A stretch of DNA of 18,088 nucleotides, taken from assembly GCA_964470195.1 (NCBI GenBank), contig CAYYBG010000037.1:1-18088 (forward strand). Reading direction: 5' to 3'. Below, one piece after another: positions 9,101 through 15,513 of this stretch. The first letter of the stretch is position 1; each line of letters begins with the position of its first letter. Origin of the DNA: RFPI01 sp964470195. Its GTDB lineage: Bacteria > Pseudomonadota > Gammaproteobacteria > Burkholderiales > Methylophilaceae. A program made the translations under genes and the position numbers. Below the pieces are notes generated by a model. It saw nothing but the letters and a program-made list of their open reading frames with translations. It did no database searches and was not told where the DNA came from.

Positions 9101-9255
9101 TCAGTTTGGATAATCAACTGAGTAGGTGAGAACTCAGGGAATACATCAATATTACTGCGCGTCAGGCTGTAAATGCCGTAGATAATCATCAAGGTGGCTA
9201 ACCCAATAATTACCCCACTAAAGCGGATGGAGAATCTGACTAGCGCTGACATCAT
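6112..9255 (-). CDS. HME-type RND efflux permease, CzcA/CusA-like (1047 aa)
   Basis: This is the inner-membrane proton-driven pump of a tripartite efflux complex. It has the full RND layout: a first transmembrane helix near residues 9-30, a large periplasmic porter loop beginning with APGLSTDLVEKLVSQPIE (an HME-family hallmark), a helix block, a second porter loop from LVPGTSEQESL, and a final helix block (GITLRNSIMLVSHYQHL). TM4 reads ALGEVVDDAIIDTEN (397-411). D403 and E410 align by eye with CusA D405 and E412 of the proton relay; D404 and D408 are extra acids. The three CusA metal methionines (M573, M623, M672) appear replaced by F, E and L, so copper/silver export by the CusA route is doubtful and the substrate is unknown. 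An acidic stretch (QEDQESDGDGEK) lies in the second porter loop. Start ATG at 9255 follows GAGGA, which lies in the end of the adaptor gene; the genes are 6 bases apart. Confidence 0.9.
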   Translation of the reverse strand: MMSALVRFSIRFSGVIIGLATLMIIYGIYSLTRSNIDVFPEFSPTQLIIQTEAPGLSTDLVEKLVSQPIENTISGTVGIAMMRSQSIPGLSVVTVIFNEGTDVYRNRQVVAERLATLAGRLPARVIPNITPLTSAASTVMGIGLTSDKVDLIELRSIVDWELRPHLMAVEGVADVNVFGGQIKQLQIQVKPQQLILYKLSLQEVVDAASRATGVRGAGFIENNNQRIILNTLGQSTTIQQLAQTTIAYRNGQSIKFSDVATISEGAQPSISSSSIDGKTGIYLSIQGQLGANTYGVTQSLERAIKQIQPSLESRNIQLHEGLFRPANFIDTAIYGVRTDILIGSVLVIIVLFLFLFNARTAFISATAIPLSLLTAIVVLSYFKIGINIMVLGGLAIALGEVVDDAIIDTENIFRRLRENKLLAKPLANHQVVFNASMEVRSSVVYATIIVALVFMPLLTLSGVAGKLFAPLGYAYISAILASLAVALTLTPALCYLLLGKIKLDGDDPPLIAWIKHRYTALLFRIEQQYKRTIFIAIAVIAIGLGALPLFKSQFIPSLHEGHFIMHMTLVPGTSEQESLRIGNQVSKAIRAIKGVKSVVQWVGRAQNGADTFATHYSEFEIEIGTLSGNEQNRILSEIRERLSGLQEDQESDGDGEKAPGFVGINFAINTFLTERIEETISGYAASNVINIYGNDLDALDRDAQAVASVVASIPGARDVLVQSPPGTPQLSIRLRHEKLAQWGLQPTDVLDNIRAAYESMPITPIYENNRIFWLAVVLEPNSRLDLNAIRKLPLFNREGKLVMLGDVADINQENGRSKILHAGAKRIQTVTANVVGRDVESFSAEIKARLKKEVTLTPGNYLAFSGEAEAQSQSREDLMVHSLIATVGIFLMLYIAFGNLRNLLLTFVNLPFALIGGVLAVMFTGGWISLGSMVGFVTLFGITLRNSIMLVSHYQHLINFEGKTWNIETAIQGASERLPSILMTALVTALGLLPLAAGSGQPGREIEGPMAIIIVGGLVTSTILNLLILPTIMLHFGKFEKNQFEQN

Positions 9256-9261
9256 ACTTGG

Positions 9262-10332
9262 CTAATCCTCATTCTCATTTTTGATTTGATATTTAAGTTC
9301 CTCTGATAACAATAATTGCGCACCGCTGATTACTATCTGATTGTCGCTGGATAAATGACTGGATTCAACATACCAACCTCCTGCAACCGGTTGCTCAGTG
9401 TTGATAGGCAAACGCATAAATCGATCCGCTTGAGTTTTTTTATAAATCCAAGCTTTACCACCGTACCAAACCACCGCTTTACTGGGAACCAATAAGCCTT
9501 TATTGGGTTTGTTACTAGTAGCTTTTTCTGCCAACTGTACATTTAGTCGCATGTCAGCACGCAAATGGTCGGCAGGGGCAGTGTAATAATAAGTTACCCC
9601 TTGCATAGTGGGATCGGTAATCGGCGCTTCAGCCAATAAACTAGCTTTGATAGGGGGGATGTCAGCTCCAATCGGAGCAACATTGACAGTGTTAGCTGGT
9701 GATTTGACATCTAGAGGAAACACCACTAGTAGCAACATGGTTTGATGACGCAGTAGATTTTGCATGGTTTGGTTGCCTTGCTCCGAGGTCACCATGTCGG
9801 CCAGAGTGCTCCCCCAGTTTTGGCGAATATTATCTTGCAAGTTCTTTGCCTCTAATTCTGCCGCCGCCAACTTCGCTTGATCAGCCTTAAAAATAGCCTC
9901 TTTCGATAGTAACAACTGATCCGACACGTTGCGATTATCTTGATTTAATTGTTGCATACGACGATATTCTTGCTGGCTATTTAATAATGCTGCACGAGCA
10001 ATATTGGCGTTAGCCTTTGAATTCAAGTAGCGTGTTCGCATATCGATTAATAAATCAATATTTAATACGCTACCTAAAACATTTAAGGTCTGTTGATGTT
10101 CGGTATCACTCAGTTTTTCGGTGCGAATTTCACTTTGTTGTTGGGCCTCAGGGCTCACTATGACGAAGGTAGCTCCGTGTTCAATTTTGACCCGGTTGAT
10201 GGTTTCGATATCGTCATCTTGACCAAGATTAAATTGATCATATTCATCTTTACCATAAAATACGATGAGCCAGAACAGCACAACAATCAAGATGAACTGG
10301 ACAATGATGATACGTTTAGTATTTTCCGTCAT
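9262..10332 (-). CDS. RND efflux periplasmic adaptor, HlyD/MFP family (356 aa)
   Basis: This adaptor should link the RND pump to the outer-membrane channel. A single hydrophobic helix (residues about 8-26) after a short basic start suggests an uncleaved inner-membrane anchor. A short beta segment with the family-like VIVSPEAQQQSEI (57-69) leads to a helical hairpin at about 98-172, with an RLS-like tip (R125, L129, S137) of the kind that docks on TolC proteins. The rest is beta-barrel/membrane-proximal material ending with ADMRLNVQL and GLLVPSKAVVWYGGKAWIYK. It is compact, and no Met-rich or His-rich metal-binding stretch is visible. The start codon overlaps the stop of the upstream channel gene as ATGA (10329-10332), so translation is probably coupled. 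The pump gene follows 6 bases downstream. Confidence 0.88.
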   Translation of the reverse strand: MTENTKRIIIVQFILIVVLFWLIVFYGKDEYDQFNLGQDDDIETINRVKIEHGATFVIVSPEAQQQSEIRTEKLSDTEHQQTLNVLGSVLNIDLLIDMRTRYLNSKANANIARAALLNSQQEYRRMQQLNQDNRNVSDQLLLSKEAIFKADQAKLAAAELEAKNLQDNIRQNWGSTLADMVTSEQGNQTMQNLLRHQTMLLLVVFPLDVKSPANTVNVAPIGADIPPIKASLLAEAPITDPTMQGVTYYYTAPADHLRADMRLNVQLAEKATSNKPNKGLLVPSKAVVWYGGKAWIYKKTQADRFMRLPINTEQPVAGGWYVESSHLSSDNQIVISGAQLLLSEELKYQIKNENED

Positions 10333-11768
10333 AGCGGATTACCTTTGCTTTGAAGATTATTGGGCAGACTAAACATGCCATCAATCGGACGTTGAATGGC
10401 ATCTTCCAGCTCAATGATCGCTTGTTGTAATTGATAACTTAGATTAAGACGATTGAGTTGGGCTATGATGATTTCCAATTGTCCTCCGGTCAATTCCAAA
10501 CGATCTGCAATGCCTGTATCAAATTGGCGTTGAGTTTGTTCGAAGCGTTGAACTTGGCTAATCAACACTTCCTCTGCGCGCTTGAGATTCTCGCGCACAC
10601 TATAAACGGTGGCATGCTGCATTTCAATTTGACGTATCACTTTGGTTTGCAATACAAAAAATTGACTTGCCTCTACATCACGTAATGCGTTAGCCTCGGC
10701 AATTAAGCCACGATTCCGATTGAGTAAGGTCAGTAAGCTATTAATCCCTAAAGACCAGATACGATCATTTTGATCAAACGTATAGCTCGGGCTCAGCACA
10801 AAATCTGGATATTGTTTGGCAATCTCAAGACGTAACCCCGACTCAGCTGCTTCATAGCGTGCCAATGCAGCACGAATATCTAAACGATTTTGCAAAGCAT
10901 AGCCTTGTAAATCTTTTTCTTTTAAATCGACATCAGCAAGGTTTTCTTGCCACATACTAGGCAGATTCTGCTGTTTTAAACGATCAGCGCTAAGGCCAAT
11001 ATCGTTCGCTAATGCAGCAAGAAGTGCAGGTTCACGTCCAAGTTCGGTGACATAGGCCTGCTCCGTCTTTTGCATAAAGATACGTGCATTATTGACATCA
11101 ACGTTAGAGGCAATCCCAGCATCCAAGCGCTTTTGTAAAATATCAACCATCGCCTCTCGCAAGCCTAATTCTTTTTTTAATAGCGCGATTTGCTGTTGAT
11201 TAAATTGGTATGCCAATAAACTTCTGAGCGCACGCGCTCTCACTTGCCAGGCAGTTTGGGCAATATTCAACTTAGCTGCTTCAGTTAAGTTGCTAGCCCG
11301 ATCGATACGAATATCTAGTTTCCCTGCAGTAAGAATCAGAATGTCGATGCCCAAACCCAAAGTCCAAGGCGAACCATTATTATCCTGACTGTGGTTCTCA
11401 ACTCTCCCCGTTGTTCCTAATTCAGGACGTTGTCCAGCAGTGATTTGGGCAGCTTGCGCCGCTCTCCATTGGGCTCGCGCCAGATCAAGATCAGGGTGAT
11501 AGAACAAGGCACAATAGCTTAATAAATCTCTATCCCAGGAACGAATTGGAAAACTTACTGGACTAATACTTTGAGCTTGTAAAAATGCTCTAAATTGCTC
11601 TGAGTCCGGATTACGGTCGCGGAAATCACTGGTGTTTTTTTCTACCTGTATCGGTTTGGCTTGATAGATTTGGAAATGACACGCACTGATGCCCGTCATG
11701 ATTGAAACCATCAGGATCCGAGCAAGCAAGTGTGATTTGCCTGAAAATTTTGCGAAGGAAAAATTCAT
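10329..11768 (-). CDS. Outer-membrane efflux lipoprotein, TolC/OMF family (479 aa)
   Basis: This is the first gene of the efflux operon and should be the outer-membrane exit duct. Residues 14-30 form a signal peptide with lipobox I-S-A-C (C30), so the mature protein is probably lipidated like NodT/CusC-type channels. The mature part shows the two-fold OEP pattern of long helices: an RARALRSLLAYQFNQQQIAL segment with a following helix, and RQIEMQHATVYSVRENLKRA with SQVQRFEQTQRQFDTGIADR. Each half is preceded by beta segments (e.g. YPDFVLSPSYTFD). Length is normal for the family. No strong Shine-Dalgarno is seen before ATG 11768; an AGG sits about 15 bases away. The gene overlaps the adaptor by 4 bases. 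A perfect 14-bp palindrome lies 24 bases upstream of the start. Confidence 0.9.
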   Translation of the reverse strand: MNFSFAKFSGKSHLLARILMVSIMTGISACHFQIYQAKPIQVEKNTSDFRDRNPDSEQFRAFLQAQSISPVSFPIRSWDRDLLSYCALFYHPDLDLARAQWRAAQAAQITAGQRPELGTTGRVENHSQDNNGSPWTLGLGIDILILTAGKLDIRIDRASNLTEAAKLNIAQTAWQVRARALRSLLAYQFNQQQIALLKKELGLREAMVDILQKRLDAGIASNVDVNNARIFMQKTEQAYVTELGREPALLAALANDIGLSADRLKQQNLPSMWQENLADVDLKEKDLQGYALQNRLDIRAALARYEAAESGLRLEIAKQYPDFVLSPSYTFDQNDRIWSLGINSLLTLLNRNRGLIAEANALRDVEASQFFVLQTKVIRQIEMQHATVYSVRENLKRAEEVLISQVQRFEQTQRQFDTGIADRLELTGGQLEIIIAQLNRLNLSYQLQQAIIELEDAIQRPIDGMFSLPNNLQSKGNPL

Positions 11769-11791
11769 AAGTTTCGGATATTACCTGTAGC

Positions 11792-11805
11792 GCTTGAATT
11801 CAAGC
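11792..11805. promoter_or_regulatory. Perfect palindrome upstream of the efflux operon, possible operator
   Basis: GCTTGAATTCAAGC is a perfect 14-bp dyad, 24 bases before the start codon of the efflux operon. No regulator gene is adjacent and I found no convincing -35/-10 pair beside it, so an operator role is only inferred. Confidence 0.35.
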
Positions 11806-11934
11806 AATATTTTCCTCACTCAAGTTGCTAATCATTCAGCATAAATAATGGCTAAGCAAGGGGATTTTGGCCGCTATTTGCTAAATATTATTGAATTAGC
11901 GCTACGCATGCTTTTAGTAAACACAGGCTTAGGC

Positions 11935-11940
11935 TATAAT
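11935..11940 (+). promoter_or_regulatory. -10 element of the tRNA-Leu promoter
   Basis: A perfect TATAAT lies 35 bases upstream of the mature tRNA and is followed by a GC-rich discriminator (GCCCTGC), as in stringently controlled stable-RNA promoters. The -35 is poor (TTTTAG or TTTAGT near 11912-11918). The same transcript may feed tig. Confidence 0.6.
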
Positions 11941-11954
11941 GCCCTGCTTTTCAT

Positions 11955-11968
11955 GGGGCGCTGTCCCC
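11955..11968 (+). other. Small hairpin in the tRNA-Leu leader
   Basis: GGGG (11955-11958) and CCCC (11965-11968) enclose a 6-base loop just before the tRNA 5' end. It may guide 5' processing; no T-run follows, so it is not a terminator. Confidence 0.4.
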
Positions 11969-11975
11969 AAACGAT

Positions 11976-12060
11976 GCGAAAGTGGCGGAATTGGTAGACG
12001 CACTGGATTTAGGTTCCAGCGCCGCGAGGCGTGAGAGTTCGAGTCTCTCCTTTCGCACCA
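11976..12060 (+). tRNA. tRNA-Leu(UAG)
   Basis: This is a complete 85-base cloverleaf with encoded CCA. The acceptor stem is GCGAAAG paired with CTTTCGC and discriminator A. The D-arm includes AATTGGTAGACGC. The anticodon arm CTGGA-TTTAGGT-TCCAG gives anticodon TAG (CUN family). The short class II variable arm is GCCGCGAGGCG, and the T arm is GAGAG-TTCGAGT-CTCTC. No terminator hairpin with a T-run follows before tig, 60 bases downstream, so read-through into tig is likely. Confidence 0.97.
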
Positions 12061-12120
12061 TCGTTGATTAATTTACAAATTACATTGATTGCCTTATGGC
12101 AGAACTATTAAGGAAATAAC

Positions 12121-13431
12121 ATGGCAGCAAATGTTGAAGTCATCAGCAAATTAGAACGTCGCATGACGGTGACGGTGCCGATGAAACCAATCGAAGAAGA
12201 AATTCATCAGCGTATCCAGCAATTGACGCGTACCGCAAAGTTGCCTGGTTTCCGCCCTGGTAAAGTGCCGCTCAAAATTGTTGAGCAACAATACGGTGCA
12301 CAAGTCCGTGATGAAGCTCTAGCTAATGCCATCGAACGAAGCTTTGGCGAGTCCGTAGATGAGAATAAATTGCGCGTTGCTGGCTTTCCTAATATCGAAC
12401 ACAAACCTTTCAATCAAGCTGAGGGGAAATTTGAATATATCGCAACCTTTGAGGTGTTTCCTGAGGTTGAAATGGGTGACATCAAAAAATTAAAAATTGA
12501 GCGCCCTGTCTTAGAGTTAAAAGACGCAGATGTTGATAAAACTCTTGAAGTGTTACAAAAACAACGTGGAACCTACAGTCCAGTCAATCGTGCAGCCAAG
12601 CTTACCGATAAGATTACTTTGTCACTCAGTGCTAGCATTGACGGAGAAGAAGTTGAAAGCACTGGAGGCAATACCATAGACTTGGTGCTAGGCGAAGGTG
12701 GTCGAGTGGCTGAGTTTGATGAAAACCTGATTGGGGTTCAAGCTCAAGCAGATAAAACCTTCAAAATCAAATACAAAAAAGATCATCAAGTAGCTGAGTT
12801 AGCTGGTAAAACAGTGACTTATCAGGTCAATGTGAAGCAAGTGGCTGAGCTGCAATTGCCTAAAATTGATGCTGAATTTGCGAAAGCACTGGGTGTTGAT
12901 GATGGTGATGTAAAAAAGATGAAAGCAGAAGTTAAAGCCAGCTTGCAACAAGAAGTCGAGCGACGTGTGCGTGCACGCTTAAAAGACCAAGTGTTTAATG
13001 CGCTAGTAGAAAACGCGAAATTTGAATTGCCTAAAGCTTTGTTGCAATCTGAAACACAGCGTTTGTTGCAAATTGCAGCGCAAAACCTGCAACGACGAGG
13101 CGTTGACCCAAATACTGTGAATCTTGAGCCTTCTGTCTTTGAACCACAAGCCAAACAAACAGTAACGCTACGTTTGGTATTGTCTGATGTGGTACACAAA
13201 AACAGTTTGCATGCCAAGCCAGAGCAAATTAAAGCGATGGTAGAAACTTTTGCTCAAAGCTACCAAGATCCTGCTGAAGTGCTTACTTGGTACTACGCCG
13301 ATGCTAAGCGTCTTGAGGAGCCAACAGCACTCGCTACTGAAGAAAATGTCATTGATTGGGTATTAGCGTCCGCCAAAGTGAGCGATAAAAAAGTAGACTT
13401 TGATGAATTTATGCGTGGCCCTAACGCATAA
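12121..13431 (+). CDS. tig: Trigger factor, ribosome-associated chaperone (436 aa)
   Basis: Trigger factor docks at the ribosomal exit tunnel (L23) and shelters nascent chains. The N-terminal ribosome-binding domain has the signature GFRPGKVP at 43-50, matching E. coli GFRKGKVP. The FKBP-type PPIase domain spans about residues 150-245, and the helical chaperone arms follow to the end (YQDPAEVLTWYYAD, conserved C-terminal region). Length equals the usual about 430 residues. In the PPIase domain, aromatic residues that line the E. coli pocket are replaced (F168 to L169, F177 to V178; IPGFED to VAEFDE), so prolyl isomerase activity may be low. Start ATG 12121 follows AAGGAAAT. The gene lies 60 bases after tRNA-Leu and 33 bases before clpP, suggesting an operon. 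Confidence 0.97.
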   Translation: MAANVEVISKLERRMTVTVPMKPIEEEIHQRIQQLTRTAKLPGFRPGKVPLKIVEQQYGAQVRDEALANAIERSFGESVDENKLRVAGFPNIEHKPFNQAEGKFEYIATFEVFPEVEMGDIKKLKIERPVLELKDADVDKTLEVLQKQRGTYSPVNRAAKLTDKITLSLSASIDGEEVESTGGNTIDLVLGEGGRVAEFDENLIGVQAQADKTFKIKYKKDHQVAELAGKTVTYQVNVKQVAELQLPKIDAEFAKALGVDDGDVKKMKAEVKASLQQEVERRVRARLKDQVFNALVENAKFELPKALLQSETQRLLQIAAQNLQRRGVDPNTVNLEPSVFEPQAKQTVTLRLVLSDVVHKNSLHAKPEQIKAMVETFAQSYQDPAEVLTWYYADAKRLEEPTALATEENVIDWVLASAKVSDKKVDFDEFMRGPNA

Positions 13432-13464
13432 ACCCATTTAGCAAGCCCTCAATTAGGAGTATTT

Positions 13465-14079
13465 ATGTCCGCATTGGAAACCAGCAATCTCGGCTATGTG
13501 CCGATGGTAATCGAGCAAAGTGGTCGAGGTGAGCGTGCCTTTGATATCTATTCTCGGCTGTTAAAAGAACGTGTAATTTTTCTTGTGGGCCCTGTGAATG
13601 ACATGTCAGCCAACTTGGTTGTTGCGCAAATGCTATTTCTTGAAGCAGAAAATCCAGACAAGGATATCTACTTATATATTAATTCTCCAGGTGGCTCTGT
13701 GACAGCAGGGATGTCAATTTATGACACGATGCAATTTATCAAGCCTGACGTAAGTACTCTATGTATTGGTCAGGCTGCCAGTATGGGAGCGTTTCTATTG
13801 GCGGCAGGAGCCAAAGGTAAACGTTTTAGTTTGCCTAATTCCCGAATCATGATTCATCAACCTTCTGGAGGTTTTCAGGGTCAATCTACCGATATTGAAA
13901 TCCATGCTAAAGAGATTCTCTATCTTCGCAGCAAACTAAATGAAATCTTGGCCTATCATACTGGTCGTAGCGCTGAAGAAATTGACCGTGATACGGAGCG
14001 AGATAATTTTATGAGCGCTGATCAATCAGTGTCTTATGGAATGATAGATAAAGTGATTGCAAGCCGCACCGAAGCTTAA
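13465..14079 (+). CDS. clpP: ATP-dependent Clp protease proteolytic subunit (204 aa)
   Basis: ClpP forms the barrel-shaped serine peptidase that works with ClpX (and ClpA where present). The catalytic triad is intact: S106 in GQAASMGAF, H131 in MIHQP, and D180 in RDTERDNFMS. The oxyanion/substrate strand INSPGGSVTAG is also present. Length matches the family (E. coli 207). A short N-terminal propeptide before YVPMVIEQSGRGERA is likely removed by self-cleavage, as in relatives. TTAGGAG upstream is a good RBS for ATG 13465. It sits between tig and clpX on the same strand with short gaps. Confidence 0.98.
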   Translation: MSALETSNLGYVPMVIEQSGRGERAFDIYSRLLKERVIFLVGPVNDMSANLVVAQMLFLEAENPDKDIYLYINSPGGSVTAGMSIYDTMQFIKPDVSTLCIGQAASMGAFLLAAGAKGKRFSLPNSRIMIHQPSGGFQGQSTDIEIHAKEILYLRSKLNEILAYHTGRSAEEIDRDTERDNFMSADQSVSYGMIDKVIASRTEA

Positions 14080-14093
14080 TGAAAGCTATCCTT

Positions 14094-14105
14094 TTGGAAA
14101 TCCAA
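14094..14105 (+). other. Inverted repeat over the clpX RBS
   Basis: TTGG-AAAT-CCAA lies directly before the clpX ATG and includes the only purine-rich RBS candidate (GGAA). A weak 4-bp hairpin could limit clpX initiation. Confidence 0.3.
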
Positions 14106-14106
14106 T

Positions 14107-15375
14107 ATGGCTAAAAACAACACCGATGAAAAAATGATGTACTGTTCCTTTTGTGGCAAAAGCCAACATGAGGTGCACAAGCTGATTGCCGGTCCTTCGG
14201 TGTATATTTGCGATGAATGTGTGGATTTATGTAATGACATCATACGTGAGGAAGCACCCAGCAAAGACGGCATTTCTGGGGATGGAAAAAAATTACCTAG
14301 CCCCAAAGAGATCTGTGCCATATTGGATCAATATGTAGTCGGGCAAGAGCGTGCCAAGAAAAGTCTTGCGGTCGCTGTTTATAATCATTACAAGCGTCTT
14401 AATCAAAAAGGCGGTAGTGATGATGTAGAAATTACCAAAAGCAATATTTTGCTGATTGGGCCAACTGGCTCTGGTAAAACTTTGCTGGCACAAACTCTGG
14501 CAAGATTACTCAATGTTCCATTTGTCATTGCTGACGCTACCACTCTAACTGAAGCTGGTTATGTTGGTGAGGACGTCGAAAACATTATGCAAAAACTATT
14601 GCAAAAATGTGATTATGAGGTTGAAAAAGCGCAGCGTGGTATCGTGTACATCGATGAAATCGATAAAATATCTCGAAAATCTGACAACCCCTCGATTACC
14701 CGTGATGTCTCTGGTGAAGGTGTACAGCAAGCATTGCTGAAGCTCATTGAAGGCACAACAGCGTCTGTTCCACCTCAGGGTGGGCGTAAACACCCAAATC
14801 AAGAGTTCGTGCAATTAGACACCACAAATATTTTATTTATATGCGGTGGCGCATTTGATGGCCTAGAAAAAATCATCCGACAGCGATCAGAAAAAGGTGG
14901 AATGGGTTTTGCAGCCGAGGTCAAAAGCAAAGAAGATACTCGTGCTATCGGAGAAATTTTCAGGGATGTAGAGCCAGAAGACCTCATTAAGTTTGGTTTG
15001 ATTCCGGAGTTCGTTGGTCGCTTGCCTGCTATTGCAACCCTTGAGTCATTGGATGAAGCGGCATTGATGTCGATTTTGCTTGAGCCAAAAAATGCACTGA
15101 CCAAACAATTTGCTAAACTGTTTGAGATGGAAGGCGTGGAGCTTGAATTCCGTCCTGCAGCACTGAAGATGATTGCGCAAAAAGCGCTTGAGCGAAAAAC
15201 CGGAGCAAGAGGTCTTCGCTCTATCATGGAACATGCCCTGTTAGAAATGATGTACGAATTACCCAATATGCCACATCTGCATAAAGTCGTTGTGGATGAG
15301 GGTGTTATTCAAGGTACCGGACAGCCTATCCTGATTTATCAGGATGCGGCAAAAACCGCAGATTCCGCTAGCTAA
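14107..15375 (+). CDS. clpX: Clp protease ATP-binding unfoldase ClpX (422 aa)
   Basis: ClpX is the hexameric AAA+ unfoldase that recognises degrons (e.g. ssrA tags) and feeds ClpP. The N-terminal zinc-binding domain has C13, C16, C35 and C38. Walker A GPTGSGKT is at 118-125, the pore-1 loop GYVGE at 151-155, Walker B IVYIDE at 179-184 and the RKH loop at 227-229; the sensor-2 region is KTGARGLRSIME. The ClpP-docking tripeptide, IGF in E. coli, reads MGF here (266-268). Length is normal (E. coli 424). It lies 27 bases after clpP and is presumably co-transcribed; the RBS is weak and lies in a small inverted repeat. Confidence 0.98.
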   Translation: MAKNNTDEKMMYCSFCGKSQHEVHKLIAGPSVYICDECVDLCNDIIREEAPSKDGISGDGKKLPSPKEICAILDQYVVGQERAKKSLAVAVYNHYKRLNQKGGSDDVEITKSNILLIGPTGSGKTLLAQTLARLLNVPFVIADATTLTEAGYVGEDVENIMQKLLQKCDYEVEKAQRGIVYIDEIDKISRKSDNPSITRDVSGEGVQQALLKLIEGTTASVPPQGGRKHPNQEFVQLDTTNILFICGGAFDGLEKIIRQRSEKGGMGFAAEVKSKEDTRAIGEIFRDVEPEDLIKFGLIPEFVGRLPAIATLESLDEAALMSILLEPKNALTKQFAKLFEMEGVELEFRPAALKMIAQKALERKTGARGLRSIMEHALLEMMYELPNMPHLHKVVVDEGVIQGTGQPILIYQDAAKTADSAS

Positions 15376-15403
15376 ACTCTAAGATTTATTATTTAATTCA
15401 ATC

Positions 15404-15452
15404 GACGGACTGAAGTTTTTTTAAGTGATTACTTGAATCAATTCAGTTCGTC
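15404..15452. repeat. Long inverted repeat in the clpX-lon gap
   Basis: GACGGACTGAA (15404-15414) pairs with TTCAGTTCGTC (15442-15452), 11 bp with one G-T wobble. Inside it TTTAAGT and ACTTGAA form a second stem around GATT. No T-run follows, so it is not a classical terminator. It covers the -35 and spacer of the lon heat-shock promoter and could be an operator or an RNA structure at the end of the clpX mRNA. Confidence 0.5.
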
Positions 15453-15460
15453 CCCATCAT
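15432..15460 (+). promoter_or_regulatory. Sigma32 (heat-shock) promoter of lon
   Basis: CTTGAAT (15432-15438) and CCCCATCAT (15452-15460) are separated by 13 bases. The sigma32 consensus is CTTGAAA, N11-16, CCCCATnT, so both boxes are near-perfect and well spaced. It lies 54 bases upstream of the lon ATG, and lon is a classic RpoH target in proteobacteria. Confidence 0.82.
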
Positions 15461-15477
15461 CTGATAAGTAAATATTT

Positions 15478-15501
15478 TGTGTCGTTCAGACACGCGTTTT
15501 T
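15478..15501 (+). other. Hairpin with T-run in the lon leader (weak terminator or attenuator)
   Basis: GTGTC (15479-15483) and GACAC (15489-15493) enclose GTTCA, extended by one T-G pair, and TTTTT follows at 15497-15501, just before the lon RBS (GAGG, 15505-15508). It could stop part of the clpX read-through or shape the lon leader. Confidence 0.4.
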
Positions 15502-15513
15502 AATGAGGCTTCT

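Noticed and set aside
12072..12100. Possible tig promoter TTTACA-N17-TATGGC
   Set aside because: The -10 matches only 3 of 6 consensus bases, so it is too weak to list as a feature.
12822..13217. 131-codon minus-strand open frame inside tig
   Set aside because: It is a reverse shadow of the trigger factor gene with Cys/Thr/Ser-rich composition and no motif.
13400..13464. Sigma32-like CCCATTTA before clpP
   Set aside because: There is no CTTGAAA-like box at the right distance upstream, unlike the clear lon promoter.
14799..15266. 155-codon minus-strand open frame inside clpX
   Set aside because: It lies entirely opposite clpX, is serine-rich low-complexity as expected from a reverse frame, and has no recognisable domain.
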